DNA of 64,000 bases from Cyathus striatus (Eukaryota; Basidiomycota; Agaricomycetes; Agaricales; Nidulariaceae), in contig JAOVFP010000005.1 in assembly GCA_025738555.1 (NCBI GenBank), positions 5,518,001-5,582,000 on the forward strand. The letters are read 5' to 3'. This document shows positions 12,015 through 21,103 of the stretch, piece by piece. Numbering within the stretch: position 1 is the stretch's first letter; each line of letters begins with the position of its first letter. The notes under the pieces were generated by a model. The model was not told the DNA's origin, did no database searches, and saw nothing but the letters and a program-made list of their open reading frames with translations. The translations under genes were made by a program, and so were the position numbers.

Positions 12015-12820
12015 ATGGCTCATCAGCATAACCACCATCATGATCACCACCATGGTCATGATTTTGTCGAAGCGAACAAGGATCATTATAATCAGCACGC
12101 TCATAGTTTTGATAGCATCCCCTATGCTGTCGAAAGAGCTGAAAGGTGAATATATGTACCACCCAAAGTAGGATGGTCTATTAATTCCAATTGCACTAGG
12201 TCGGCTCTAGCTATGCGTAATGTCTACTCCTTCGACAAGGAGAGGACGACCGCCATGGAATACGCATGCGGAACCGGTCTTGTGTGCAAAGAAATGGCTC
12301 CGCATGTCAAGTCTATCGTCGGAATCGACATCAGTCAAGGAGTTGTGGATATCTGCAACGAGCGGTTTGTCAAGGAAGGACTCCCTGTAGAGAACTTTTA
12401 TGCAACTCAAGCCGAATTGAAGGGACAGGAGGGCGAGTTGGATGGAAAGAAGTTCGATGCGATCTATGTAAGCATTATCCGAACCAAAGGCTTTACATTC
12501 GAGTACTGACTGAAATACTACCACAGTGTACCTCAGCCTATCATCACTTCCCTTCCGTTGAAGAGACCACGCGCACTCTGAGTTTCTTCCTCAAGCCCGG
12601 AGGTGCTCTCCTAGTCATAGACAATAAGCCCATTGATCCAAAGGACTTCCCCGAGGAGTACAATCATGTCGTAGCGCACAAGCATGGTTTTACTGAGGGA
12701 GATATCCGGAAGTTGTTCGGAGGAGCTGGATTGACGGATGTCACGTACACCGACGTTCCCTCTTCTAAGGACGGTAAGGATAACGAGATCTTCCTTGCTA
12801 AAGGTATCAAGCCTTTGTAG
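12015..12820 (+). CDS. Class I SAM-dependent methyltransferase, paralog 3
   Basis: Three exons (12015-12145, 12200-12467, 12527-12820) give 230 residues. It has the longest His-rich leader of the set (MAHQHNHHHDHHHGHD), then VEANKDHYNQHAHSFDSIP, motif I MEYACGTGLVCKEMAP, motif II SIVGIDISQGVVDICNE, and LSFFLKPGGALLVID. The middle exon is 268 bases, as in paralogs 1 and 2. The first exon is 12 bases longer, entirely in the His-rich part. The reading frame is clean. It is on the opposite strand to paralogs 1, 2 and 4. The His-rich leader suggests metal binding, but that is inference. Confidence 0.88.
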
Positions 12821-13025
12821 CAGCTCGTCGTTTTCTTGTCGATATGATATACCTACGCGGGGTTTCATATATTTGACACTACCGATTTACTTTTATATAG
12901 GAAGGCTGGTTTCTATTTTTGTGGACAATGATATTGATAGTATCGTCATGTCTTTAGCAGGAGCGAATCATCTCGGAGTGCTTGAAGGTATTTACTCTGT
13001 AGTGTTAAAACACGAAAAATGCAAG

Positions 13026-13350
13026 AGAGTTCGCCGAGTCCCGTGGAAGAGGCAGTGAATACGCGTCAGTGCAGTATACGAGCATCGTGTGCGAAGGGGG
13101 GGTGGTGGTAAGTCGCAGTGCAGTGTCGCGTTTAATGTTAAGTACCTTCCATTGTCCTCTTATTTTCCTTCGTGTAGCCATTCGTGGCACCTATCAGAAT
13201 GTGTACAACGGCATAGAAGCAGCGTTGAAGGTGGGTAACCATTGTAATGAAGTACCAACGTACCACCCCGGTGATATCCAGATTCCACACTAACGATAAA
13301 CCGGACTTCGACAGAATACATAGTCCTGTACTCGATCGCAGTTCCGCATC
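13026..13350 (+). repeat. duplicated flank segment, copy A
   Basis: Positions 13054-13225 and 13325-13345 closely match 17603-17765 and 17785-17812 on the same strand. Shared words include GTATTTTCCTTCGTGTAG-like blocks, AGTCGCAGTG and TCCTGTACTCGAT. Copy A holds about 100 extra bases near 13228-13325. In copy B the segment abuts the 3' end of methyltransferase 4; here it abuts a broken fragment of the same gene. The segment itself has no recognised product. Confidence 0.75.
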
Positions 13351-13354
13351 AGAA

Positions 13355-13597
13355 TACCAACCCAGCAGCTTCAAAAGCCCCATTTATCCCATCGGCCTCG
13401 ACCTGCACGAAGTAGTGGGTGTGAATCTGGACGATATGTTCCCATACGGACATGTGTTTTTGAAGCTGCTAGTTTGGAGGAGTTCGTGTTTAGGGATGCA
13501 GTGAATGTGAAGAAGAAAGGAATCGCGATGAAACATTTTGTTGCGACCGGCGCGAACTTTGAAGAGATAATGAAGGCGACATGGAGGCTCACATGAC
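13355..13597 (+). pseudogene. truncated methyltransferase fragment (family of paralog 4)
   Basis: From 13390 the plus strand reads VVGVNLDDMFPYGH, then, after a deletion, EAASLEEFVFRDAVNVKKKG and MKHFVATG, closely matching the C terminus of paralog 4 (VDLDEVFPHGH ... FEAAGLEEFEFRDAVNVKKKG ... MKLFVATG). The residues between the histidine-rich turn and the FEAA helix are missing. About 30 bases just upstream (13357-13388) match the antisense of the same FEAAGLEEF region, so an inverted junction occurs inside the fragment. No start, motif I or SAM site is present. It is a dead, rearranged copy. Confidence 0.85.
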
Positions 13598-13599
13598 CA

Positions 13600-14189
13600 G
13601 GTTTGATCGCCGATTGGCAACGGCATTGGCAACCCCCAACTTCCGACTCCTTCGTCTCTTTCTCGCCTTTTCAGCTCCTGTACTCGACTGCTGATGCTTG
13701 GATTGTGAAGTGGAGAATTAGTGCAAGAAAGGGGAGAAAAGCAACGTATGAAGCCATACTGAATAAAACCAGTCTCCACCGAACTCTGGGCCCCCTGCTT
13801 TGGGCCACCCAGAAGACTCGAGAGTGACCCCCCTGCCTCAAATGTCCTCCAAAAAAATAGCCCAATAGCCGCGTCAAGATTTGCCCAAGCAATTCCATTT
13901 CATACATAGTAGAGTAGAGGAAGCACCCAAGAACCACCACTGCGGTTTTGACCCTCCTTACCTTCGGTCTCACATCCCGAGTTCTTGCTCACAGATACCA
14001 TAATAACACGGTTTCTATTTGCTTAGCCTCTTACAGAAACATACCGTACACGCCGTGTATTTGTGACATATGGATTACCACAACCGACTCAATAAACTAG
14101 AACTTATTTTTTTTTAAAAAAAAGAGGGCGAGTCTCAAGTGAGTCCTGCCTTACAACATCATTAACTCATATGTTAATTTGAGACTTAG
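13600..14189. other. no supported gene; contains a T/A palindromic tract
   Basis: No coding evidence. A T9A8 tract at 14107-14123 is the only notable feature. Short open frames on both strands have no family resemblance. Confidence 0.5.
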
Positions 14190-15300
14190 AGAACATACAT
14201 GAGCTGAACACGATAATGTAGGAATCAATCTCAGCGGGACAATGTCAAATATAAACCTAGAGAGCAGTCACGCTGTGGGGCTATAATAACCACTCGAGCG
14301 CTCGCGCAGGAACATAGGGCGTAGCTTAACGACTTTATGCAGCGCGCTGAGAGAAGAGATGGCGATCTTCAAACATGACGGAAGAAGACCATGCGAGGAA
14401 GAACAAGCACCCCACAGGACTCTGCAAACCCACAACCGTAATTCATGTTGAAATACAGACCTCCATAGAAAACGCCCAAAATGCATGATATCCCTAGATG
14501 TGTAAGGACAAGTGTATGGTCCCATCTGAGGATCTTCCACCCCCATCCAGAGAGGCATCGCAGCTGCGCGATGAACGTCGTTGTATATGTGCTTCTCCTG
14601 CTGTATCCCGAGCTGATTTCTCTTCCAGTTCCAGGAAGACCGTCACGGACGGTCCTTCCCCAGAATCGTACTGATCCTTCTCATGCGTGCTTCCATTTCC
14701 GCTTCCGGTTCCTCATGTAGCATTACCATCATCAACTCTGAACATCCCCACAGGCGGATCGCTGGCTACCTCCTAAAGATAGTCTGCGATATTATATCCA
14801 TCTTTGAAGTTTGTAGCCCTCCCCGTCCTCGCCTCGTTTAACTCCCTGGCTTTCATGTATTCCACCTGGACTACTCTTCCGTGAGCTAGGAGGAGTATAG
14901 TATCGAATTTATGGTAGAAATGTAGGATGGTTGATAGATGGACGCAATTACAGGAATGGGAGAGACAGGATCGTGTGCGAGTGCGCGGAGGACTGATGCA
15001 ATCCTAGAGACAGGGTCTGACCTAAAAGAAGTGTTGTTAACATGCGAACTGCATACAAGAAAGAATACATACCAGACATAGGCTTACCGAGAATTAACAC
15101 GTCGGGATCAGCAATCAACTACAAGCCAATGCTAACTCTCCGCATCTCACCACCATTAATCCCCCTACTGCGCCCTTTATTTCCGCCAATCCTCGAGTTC
15201 TTAATACCCTCTATTTTCTCTGTGCGTAGGATGAGCCTGGAGAGCCGAAGGAGCTGGTGTTGGGGAGTGGGAAGAGGTTTGGCCTGGAGGCTGCGTTGAA
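14190..15300 (-). pseudogene. ABCG-type (white/PDR half-size) ABC transporter pseudogene
   Basis: On the minus strand, in order, I can read decayed pieces of one transporter. First is RIGGNKGRSRGINGGEMRRV (15195-15135), the ABC signature region with NGGE for SGGE. Then come a Walker B remnant LIADPDVLILGKPMSG with the catalytic DE replaced by GK, VIASIYQPS near 14960, FYHKFDTILLLAHGRVV, and GYNIADYL followed by an in-frame stop and EVASD. Next is the first transmembrane entry region (LSGWGWKILRWDHTL) and SSLSALHKVVKLRP...FLRERSSGYYSPTA, then SRFIFDIVPLRLIPT near 14240. Frames change several times and stops interrupt it. Walker A and most membrane segments are absent. By family knowledge such proteins export lipids or xenobiotics; this copy cannot. 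Confidence 0.85.
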
Positions 15301-15434
15301 TTGCTGATTGGAAGGGGTGGAGTCTGGACAGATTTTAGTCAAATTCTGTACAATTCAGGGTGGGCCCGAGCGTAAGTACCTTTTAGCGCTTGCGTACTAC
15401 AAATTAATTCACCTCATCGTTCTCATTATCTTTC

Positions 15435-16832
15435 ATGAAACCAAAGTGCGACACTTTTTTTCACATGGAGCCACTCGACTGTTACCATGAAGGTGGCTTT
15501 CATCCCATTATCATTGGCGACATCCTGAACGAGCGTTATCGTATCGTCAGCAAGCTTGGATCTAGCTCCAGCGCTACAGTCTGGCTGGTGGAAGACGTGC
15601 CCTTGAAACGCTATGCTTCCCTTAAAGCTCTCTCTCATGATTGGGCCTCCACGTCGTATGAAATTGACGTCGCTCGATATCTTATGTCCCTGCAAGACCA
15701 GCCAAATCCGCATCCCGGTGCGGATTATGTCGTTAAGATTTTTGATGTATTTGTGGTTCATGGTCCGAACGGCGCCCACCCATGCATCGTCACTGAACTA
15801 CTTGGGCCGAATTTATTGGAGAACACCGAGTGGGTAGATATTCGAGAATATTGGACAAGGCTCTCGCCTGAGGCTTCTAAGAAGGTGGTAGCTCAGCTTG
15901 CACTCGGGGTTGGATATCTTCACAACTGCGGAGTCATACATGGAGGCAAGTGATCGGCTTGTTGCCTTCGTAATCGATCTTCATTGAATTATCTCGTTTA
16001 ATTCTAGACCTTAATCTCGCAAATTTGCTTTGTTTCTCTCCCGACATCCAAAATATGTCTCTCAGGAAGCTACGATACATCTACGGTAAATCCGAGTCTT
16101 CGAAGGTCACCTATACTGGGGATTATCCCCTAGCTACTGCCTCCAAACACCTACCGAAAGAGGTGTATTCTGACCCAAGCAACACATCTTTTTTAAAGTG
16201 GTGTGTTTCCTCACCAGATAAGGTTCACATCAAAATCTGCGACTTCAGCGAGTCATATATTTTTAAAGGGCCAGCCTACGCACCAGACCGACCATTTTAT
16301 GGTAGAATGCCCTACTTCTTTAAAGCTCCGGAGATTATTTTTCATGATGTCTCCGTTCCTTCTCCCTCGATTGATATATGGTACCTTGCCATCGTCATGC
16401 ATATGATGATATGCTTGAAAATGCCTCTCTTTGGATATGCTGATGAGAACCTGGTCCGACAGATGGTCCTGACTCTTGGCAAACTTCCCTGACAAGTGGT
16501 GGAACCAGTGGTCTGATCGTGTAAAGTACTTTGACGAGGATGGAAATCTTCTTAATTCGGAGTTGAAATTCAAGCAATATGTGACGAGTTTAAATATCAT
16601 TGCTGACCTTTACAGCGAAGAAGAGGCAGCACACTTTGAATCCATTATACGACGCATGATACGTTACAACCCAGAGGATAGAATTACAGCAGATGAAGTG
16701 TACCGATTGCTTCCTGCTCAGTGGAAAGAACGACGGAATACCGCCTCATCTTTGGCAAAAGGTTCAGTTTCTTCACTGGTGGCTTACATACAGAATCTTC
16801 ACATGTCAATTAAGAGCTGCTTTTTTATTTGA
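15435..16832 (+). CDS. SRPK-like protein kinase with one frameshift
   Basis: Exons 15435-15945 and 16008-16832 encode about 444 residues if one extra base is ignored. The start region EPLDCYHEGGFHPI followed by GDILNERYRIVSKLG is the usual opening of fungal SRPK-like kinases. Visible elements: glycine loop LGSSSSATVWLVED, ATP lysine in ASLKAL, catalytic loop VIHGDLNLANLL (complete only after splicing), DFSES in place of DFG, FKAPEIIF, and SIDIWYLA. The intron begins GCAAGT, a GC-AG intron required to make HGDLN. Near 16488, GKLP and DKWWNQW lie in different frames; removing one C from a CCC run restores them. The DFS motif is seen in some divergent fungal members, and activity is uncertain. 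The gene sits inside the rearranged methyltransferase block. It may be a recent pseudogene or carry an assembly error. Confidence 0.8.
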
Positions 16833-17260
16833 AGACGCTGTGATACTTTCTTCGTATCCGTGTATTTTGTTATTTCGCTTTTGATGACTCTTCCTACTTT
16901 TTTTTGCACTCAACGAACCAGAAGTTACTACCGTATAATTATAAACATTGTATATATACAAGTAAAATAACATGAAAAGGTCTTTCATCCAACTCAGGCC
17001 AAGCTGAAAGGCTAGGAGGGGGAGTTGGACGGAAAGAAGTCTCATGGAGCACAGGAACTTCTGTACTGGAAGTTCACTAACTAACAGATGGGGTCCTCCC
17101 TCTCTCTCATCACCTGTACCGCATCCTCCGGTCTTCGCATATCGATTAAGAGCCGCTTTTTTGTTTGAAGATACCGTGGTACTTCCTTCATATCCGTGTA
17201 TTTTGTTACTTAGTTGCTAGCGTATAATTATGAACATCATATATACGAGTAAAGCTCTGC
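16805..17260 (+). repeat. tandem duplication of the kinase 3' end
   Basis: The kinase tail and 3' flank at about 16808-16965 (AATTAAGAGCTGCTTTTTT..., ATCCGTGTATTTTGTTA, CGTATAATTAT) recur at about 17141-17255 with scattered substitutions (GATTAAGAGCCGCTTTTTT..., ATCCGTGTATTTTGTTA, GCGTATAATTATGAAC). The second copy is about 40 bases shorter. A methyltransferase fragment lies between the copies. Confidence 0.8.
16989..17042 (+). pseudogene. short methyltransferase fragment
   Basis: About 50 bases match the end of the middle exon of methyltransferases 1-3. CAGGCCAAGCTGAAAGGC, a TAG stop, then GAGGGGGAGTTGGACGGAA corresponds to the segment coding AELKGQEGELDGKK. An internal stop and abrupt ends show it is a stray piece carried with the kinase 3'-end duplication. 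Confidence 0.75.
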
Positions 17261-17590
17261 ATTAATAGGGAGTTCAAACCAAGTTCAAACTTGACCGTTG
17301 TTGCTTGCTACATAGTACAATATCAGTCACTACTTACAGCAACGCTAAGAGTAGTCCAAAAAATATGATCAGAAATCCAAGTGCTATTCAATTCTCTCAA
17401 CCTCCTTCATCTGGAACCCTGGTTTCTTTACAGAAAATGATATTGATATTGTGATGTGTCGTTGTCTATTAGTGGAGCTGGAGCGAATTCTTTCGATGTG
17501 CTGAAGATCTTTAGTTACCAAGTCAAGTGCAGATCGGAATACGATAACGCCAGGCCATAGAGTTTTAGAACACAGCAAGGAGCAAGAGAT
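17260..17590. other. no supported gene
   Basis: Between the duplicated kinase tail and duplicated segment B. No domain, no RNA gene and no repeat of its own was recognised. Confidence 0.4.
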
Positions 17591-17830
17591 CCCTATTGGC
17601 TCCACGGAAGAGGCAACGAATACACGTCGGTGCATTATGCGAGCATCGTATGCAAGAGAAGTGGTAAGTCGCAGTGTGGCGTTGCGTTAAGTACCTTCCG
17701 TCATCCTCGTATTTTCCTTCGTGTAGCTGTTCGCGGCATTCGTCAGAACGCATACAGCCGCATGGAAGCGAATGGTCCTGTACTCGATCTCAGTTCCGCG
17801 TCCGCCATCTATCAGCATTAGAGTCCAAGG
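17590..17830 (+). repeat. duplicated flank segment, copy B
   Basis: Partner of the segment at 13026-13350. The match starts near GGAAGAGGCAACGAATAC at 17605 and ends near AGTTCCGCGTCCGCC at 17807. A GTAAGT...GTGTAG pair inside (17653-17727) would splice an open frame of about 50 codons, but I recognise no family. The paralog 4 stop codon lies about 190 bases downstream, on the other strand. Confidence 0.7.
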
Positions 17831-18017
17831 GAGTTGTAAAGCTGAAAAAGACGGCGTTGGTGTTGATCGGCGACTCGCTTTAATCAAAGATGGTCTCAAG
17901 TACCACAAGCGAGATGAGCCTCCATGTCGCTTTCATCCACCAGATGTATACGAATCTCTTGATGAACACCACGAGGAACCTGACAGATGGCATCGAGAAA
18001 ATCGAAGGGTCGTATTC

Positions 18018-18866
18018 TTATCTCTTCACGCCGGTCGCAACAAAAAGTTTCATTGCAATTCCTTTCTTCTTCACATTCACCGCATCCCTAAACTCGAATT
18101 CCTCCAACCCAGCAGCTTCAAACGCCCCCTTTATTTCATCTTCCTCAAACCCACCTTGGTGCGCAACGATCCCATGTCCATGGGGGAACACCTCGTCCAG
18201 ATCCACACCCGCTGCTTTGTGTAGGTCGAGAACGATGAGAACACCCCGGGGTTTAAGGAAGGATGACAGTGTCCTCGTGGTGTTTTCTATGGATGGGAAG
18301 TGATGATACGCGGATGCGCACTATTTTAAATTAATCATACATATCGCATCAGCCAAGACCAAGACTTGAGAGAAGGAATATAAAAACGAACGACGACAAT
18401 ATCGAATTTGCGCCCCTCTAATTCCCCTTTCACACCTTGCAGATCCTCACAGACTGCCCACATATCTTCAGGTGCGATCCCCTGGTTCTGCACACGCGTG
18501 TTGTAGATGTCGACCATGTTCTGGCTTATGTCGACTCCGAGGATGGATTTGACGTGTGGTAAGAGGTGGCTTGATAGAAGTCCTACCCCATAGCTGATGT
18601 TTAGCTTGTAGAACATCCGATGAAGTCGAAGGAAGTACCTTTTCCACAGGCGAAATCCATGACTTCGGTGGTATCTTCATCGAAGAGATATACTTTCCTT
18701 ATAGCTAGCGCTGATCTAACACCGTGTCAGATGGAGACTGCTAAGAAGGTAAGATATCGACGCACCGGCGCGCGAGCTCTAGAGAACTCGCGGACTCCGC
18801 CTTTGATGCTTCGAGGTCGAAGTGATCTCTGTTCGCGACGGTGTATGAGTTTGAGTTTGTCATCAT
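18018..18866 (-). CDS. Class I SAM-dependent methyltransferase, paralog 4 (divergent)
   Basis: Four exons (18866-18766, 18715-18639, 18582-18392, 18320-18018) give 223 residues. It lacks the His-rich leader (MMTNSNSYTVANRDHFD). Motif I is MDFACGKGLLSSHLLP, with Lys where the other paralogs have Thr, and the post-I strand is LKPRGVLIVLD, with Arg for Gly. Its middle part is split by an extra intron within motif I. The two pieces, 77 and 191 bases, sum to 268, exactly the length of the undivided exon in paralogs 1-3, so intron gain or loss left the frame untouched. The last intron uses the weaker donor GTTCGT. The reading frame is otherwise clean. Substrate unknown. Confidence 0.82.
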
Positions 18867-19752
18867 TTCATAATGACCCGGAGGACTGAACAGTACGAAC
18901 CGATGAGATAACCGCGAGGAAGTGAGAAGTGAGAAGAACGGGCTCGCCGGCCCGCCTTTATTATGCTATGTTGAATCTTGAGAGCAACAGATACATCTCG
19001 CCAAGCCCGTTGGCAAAGAAACATATCCGCTGATTCCACCGCGGCCACAATTTCCGAAAAAAAAACATACCAAAAAACACAGAAACCCACCGAATCACCC
19101 GCATCATCAATCACTCACTCGCATATCAAACATTCATGGTCAAAAACCACATATATTTCATAACTATCTACCTATCCTACGTGTATACTTTCGTATAAAA
19201 GTAACAATAATGGGTAAAAAATACACAGTTGGGTGCAGAACTGGCTGCAAATCAACCGTACCAAGGTCCACTTGGCATACATAACTCTCCTCTCCAGAAG
19301 GAAAAACAAGTAACCGTACGGAAAAGGTATGGGGTACCAGTATCCTATAAGCTAAAACGAGGGGAAGGGAAAAAAGAAAGAAAAGCCAGTTCCGTACGTA
19401 TCAAAGGGCCATTTCCAGCGCGTGTAAGTCGTAAATCATGATCTTTCCACGTGTAGCGTTTCCATTCCAGATAGAGATAAGAAGAGAGAATAATTATTGA
19501 GGCTTGTATGCTCCAAGCATACTTTGTGTGTAAGAAAAATCAAAAGATCGAAGGGTTCTATCATTACATTGAACCGTTAAAACGATTGTAGGTTGTGCAA
19601 GCGAGAGTGTTTGATTTGAATGAGTGTGATAGCCGAACACGATCGTCTAGTCGTTTCAGCTGTCATGCAAAGGGGGCCTTCGCATGATTTAGTGTGTTGG
19701 TTGTGTAGGAGGGAACTGTGGTGTGTCTTGTTTGAGTTGTGGAGAGAGGGAT
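18867..19752. other. intergenic, no supported gene
   Basis: 5' side of methyltransferase 4 and 3' side of the PL14-type gene. Open frames are short and lack domains. The sequence is A-rich around 19060-19160 and G/A-rich at 19360-19400. No RNA gene recognised. Confidence 0.5.
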
Positions 19753-21103
19753 TTAGAGAGTCTCAGTAACAGCGACGGTGAAGTCGGAGAAGAAGACATC
19801 CTGGTCTTTGGGGGTTGCGAATTGGGGCTGCGATCCTGTAACACGAAAAATCAAATTAGAAATCAACCCCCTGAAACGAAAATAAAAAATGACAAACCTC
19901 CAAAGAAAGTCTGCATCTGGAGACCCCTCATGAGACCGGCACCGCTGTCGCGGAGGATAAGACCATCGACGTTGATGACACTCTTTCCATTGACAAAGAG
20001 CTCGAGCTCGCCGTTAGCCTGACCGGCGTCGTTGAGGCGGACACGCTCAGTGACGGTAGTCCACGCGCCGGTGGCAAAGTGGAAGGAGCCACGGCCGACG
20101 GAGGCACCGTAGGTGGGGTTGCACTCGGACAGGGGTGCCACATCACAGAGCTTGGCGTTGGCAGCGAAGCGGGAGTCGGTGTAGTCAGGCAGGTAGGTGT
20201 AGAATTCACCAGCTCCGTCAGTGCGCCACATGAGACGGGCAGAGAAGCATCCGGGGTCGCGACGACCGCCGGAGCAGCCGACAGCCTCTTCCTCGCTGTT
20301 ACCGCCATCTAATGGTAGATTAAATCAGTGATTGAATTTAAGCGTATGATTAATGAAAAAGAATTAGACTTACAGATACCGGGAAGCTTGCCGCCGAGGT
20401 TGAAGTCGAAGCCTTCGGGGAAGAAGATGGAGTATCCAAAAGTGGCTTCCTTGGCGGTGGACAAGTCGACGCTGGAGGGACCAGGAGCGTAGAAGGAGAA
20501 ACCGCCCTGGGGCTGGTTACCGAAGGTGTAAGAACCCTTGGGGTAGTGGGCCTTCATGGCCTGCTTGCCGTCAGGGGCGCTGGTGTAAGTGTGGACGACG
20601 GATCTGAGCACATTGGTAGGGCGGAATGTGTCATCATCGAGCGCGAGGGCGTTGTCGGATGAGGGCGAGGTGGTCCAGGACTTGGAGAAACCAGAGATGG
20701 GGAAGAGGTTCTTGAGGAGGCCAGAGAGACCGCCGGAGCCAGAGTCAGTGGAAGCGGACTTGGTGGGTGCAGCAGCCGATGCAGAGCTAGACTTGACGGT
20801 GGTGGTTGGCTCAGCGGGGGCATCGCTGGAGGTGAAAACAGCATCGGAGGTGACGGCGTCGCTGGTAGTGAAAGCGGCGTCTGAGGTAGGAACGGCGCTG
20901 GAGGTAAAGACAGCGTCAGAGGTCTTCGTCACCTGGACGTGGTTGTCGATGGTCGAGGGGGCGGCGGTGGGAACTACGGCGGCAGAGGTGGTCTTGGGAC
21001 TGCATTGCTTGGCGGCGCGTCGGTGGACGTGCTTGATGGGATGGGCAACGATGAGGGAGATGTAGAAAGCCAGGAAAAAAGTAACGGTCTTCATTGTGAA
21101 CAT
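19753..21103 (-). CDS. Secreted polysaccharide lyase family 14-like protein
   Basis: Three exons (21103-20374, 20308-19898, 19835-19753) give 407 residues, or 404 if translation starts at the second Met, which fits a signal peptide better (MKTVTFFLAFYISLIVA). A dibasic HRR near residue 28 could be a Kex2 site. Residues 40-150 are a Ser/Thr/Ala-rich linker with repeated SDAVFT units, probably O-glycosylated. The catalytic domain, about 165-405, has FGYSIFFPEGFDFNLGGKLP, a Cys-Ser-Gly-Gly-Arg turn, SARLMWRTDGAGEFYTYLP, YGASVGRGSFHF and a C-terminal FFSDFTVAV strand, a jelly-roll pattern known from fungal PL14 proteins. By family knowledge it cleaves acidic (uronate-containing) polysaccharides by beta-elimination outside the cell. 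Its exact substrate cannot be read from the sequence. Confidence 0.82.

Noticed and set aside
15435..16492. Kinase ending naturally at the stop at 16492
   Set aside because: The next frame continues the kinase domain directly (DKWWNQW to EDRITADEVY), so the stop is a frameshift effect.
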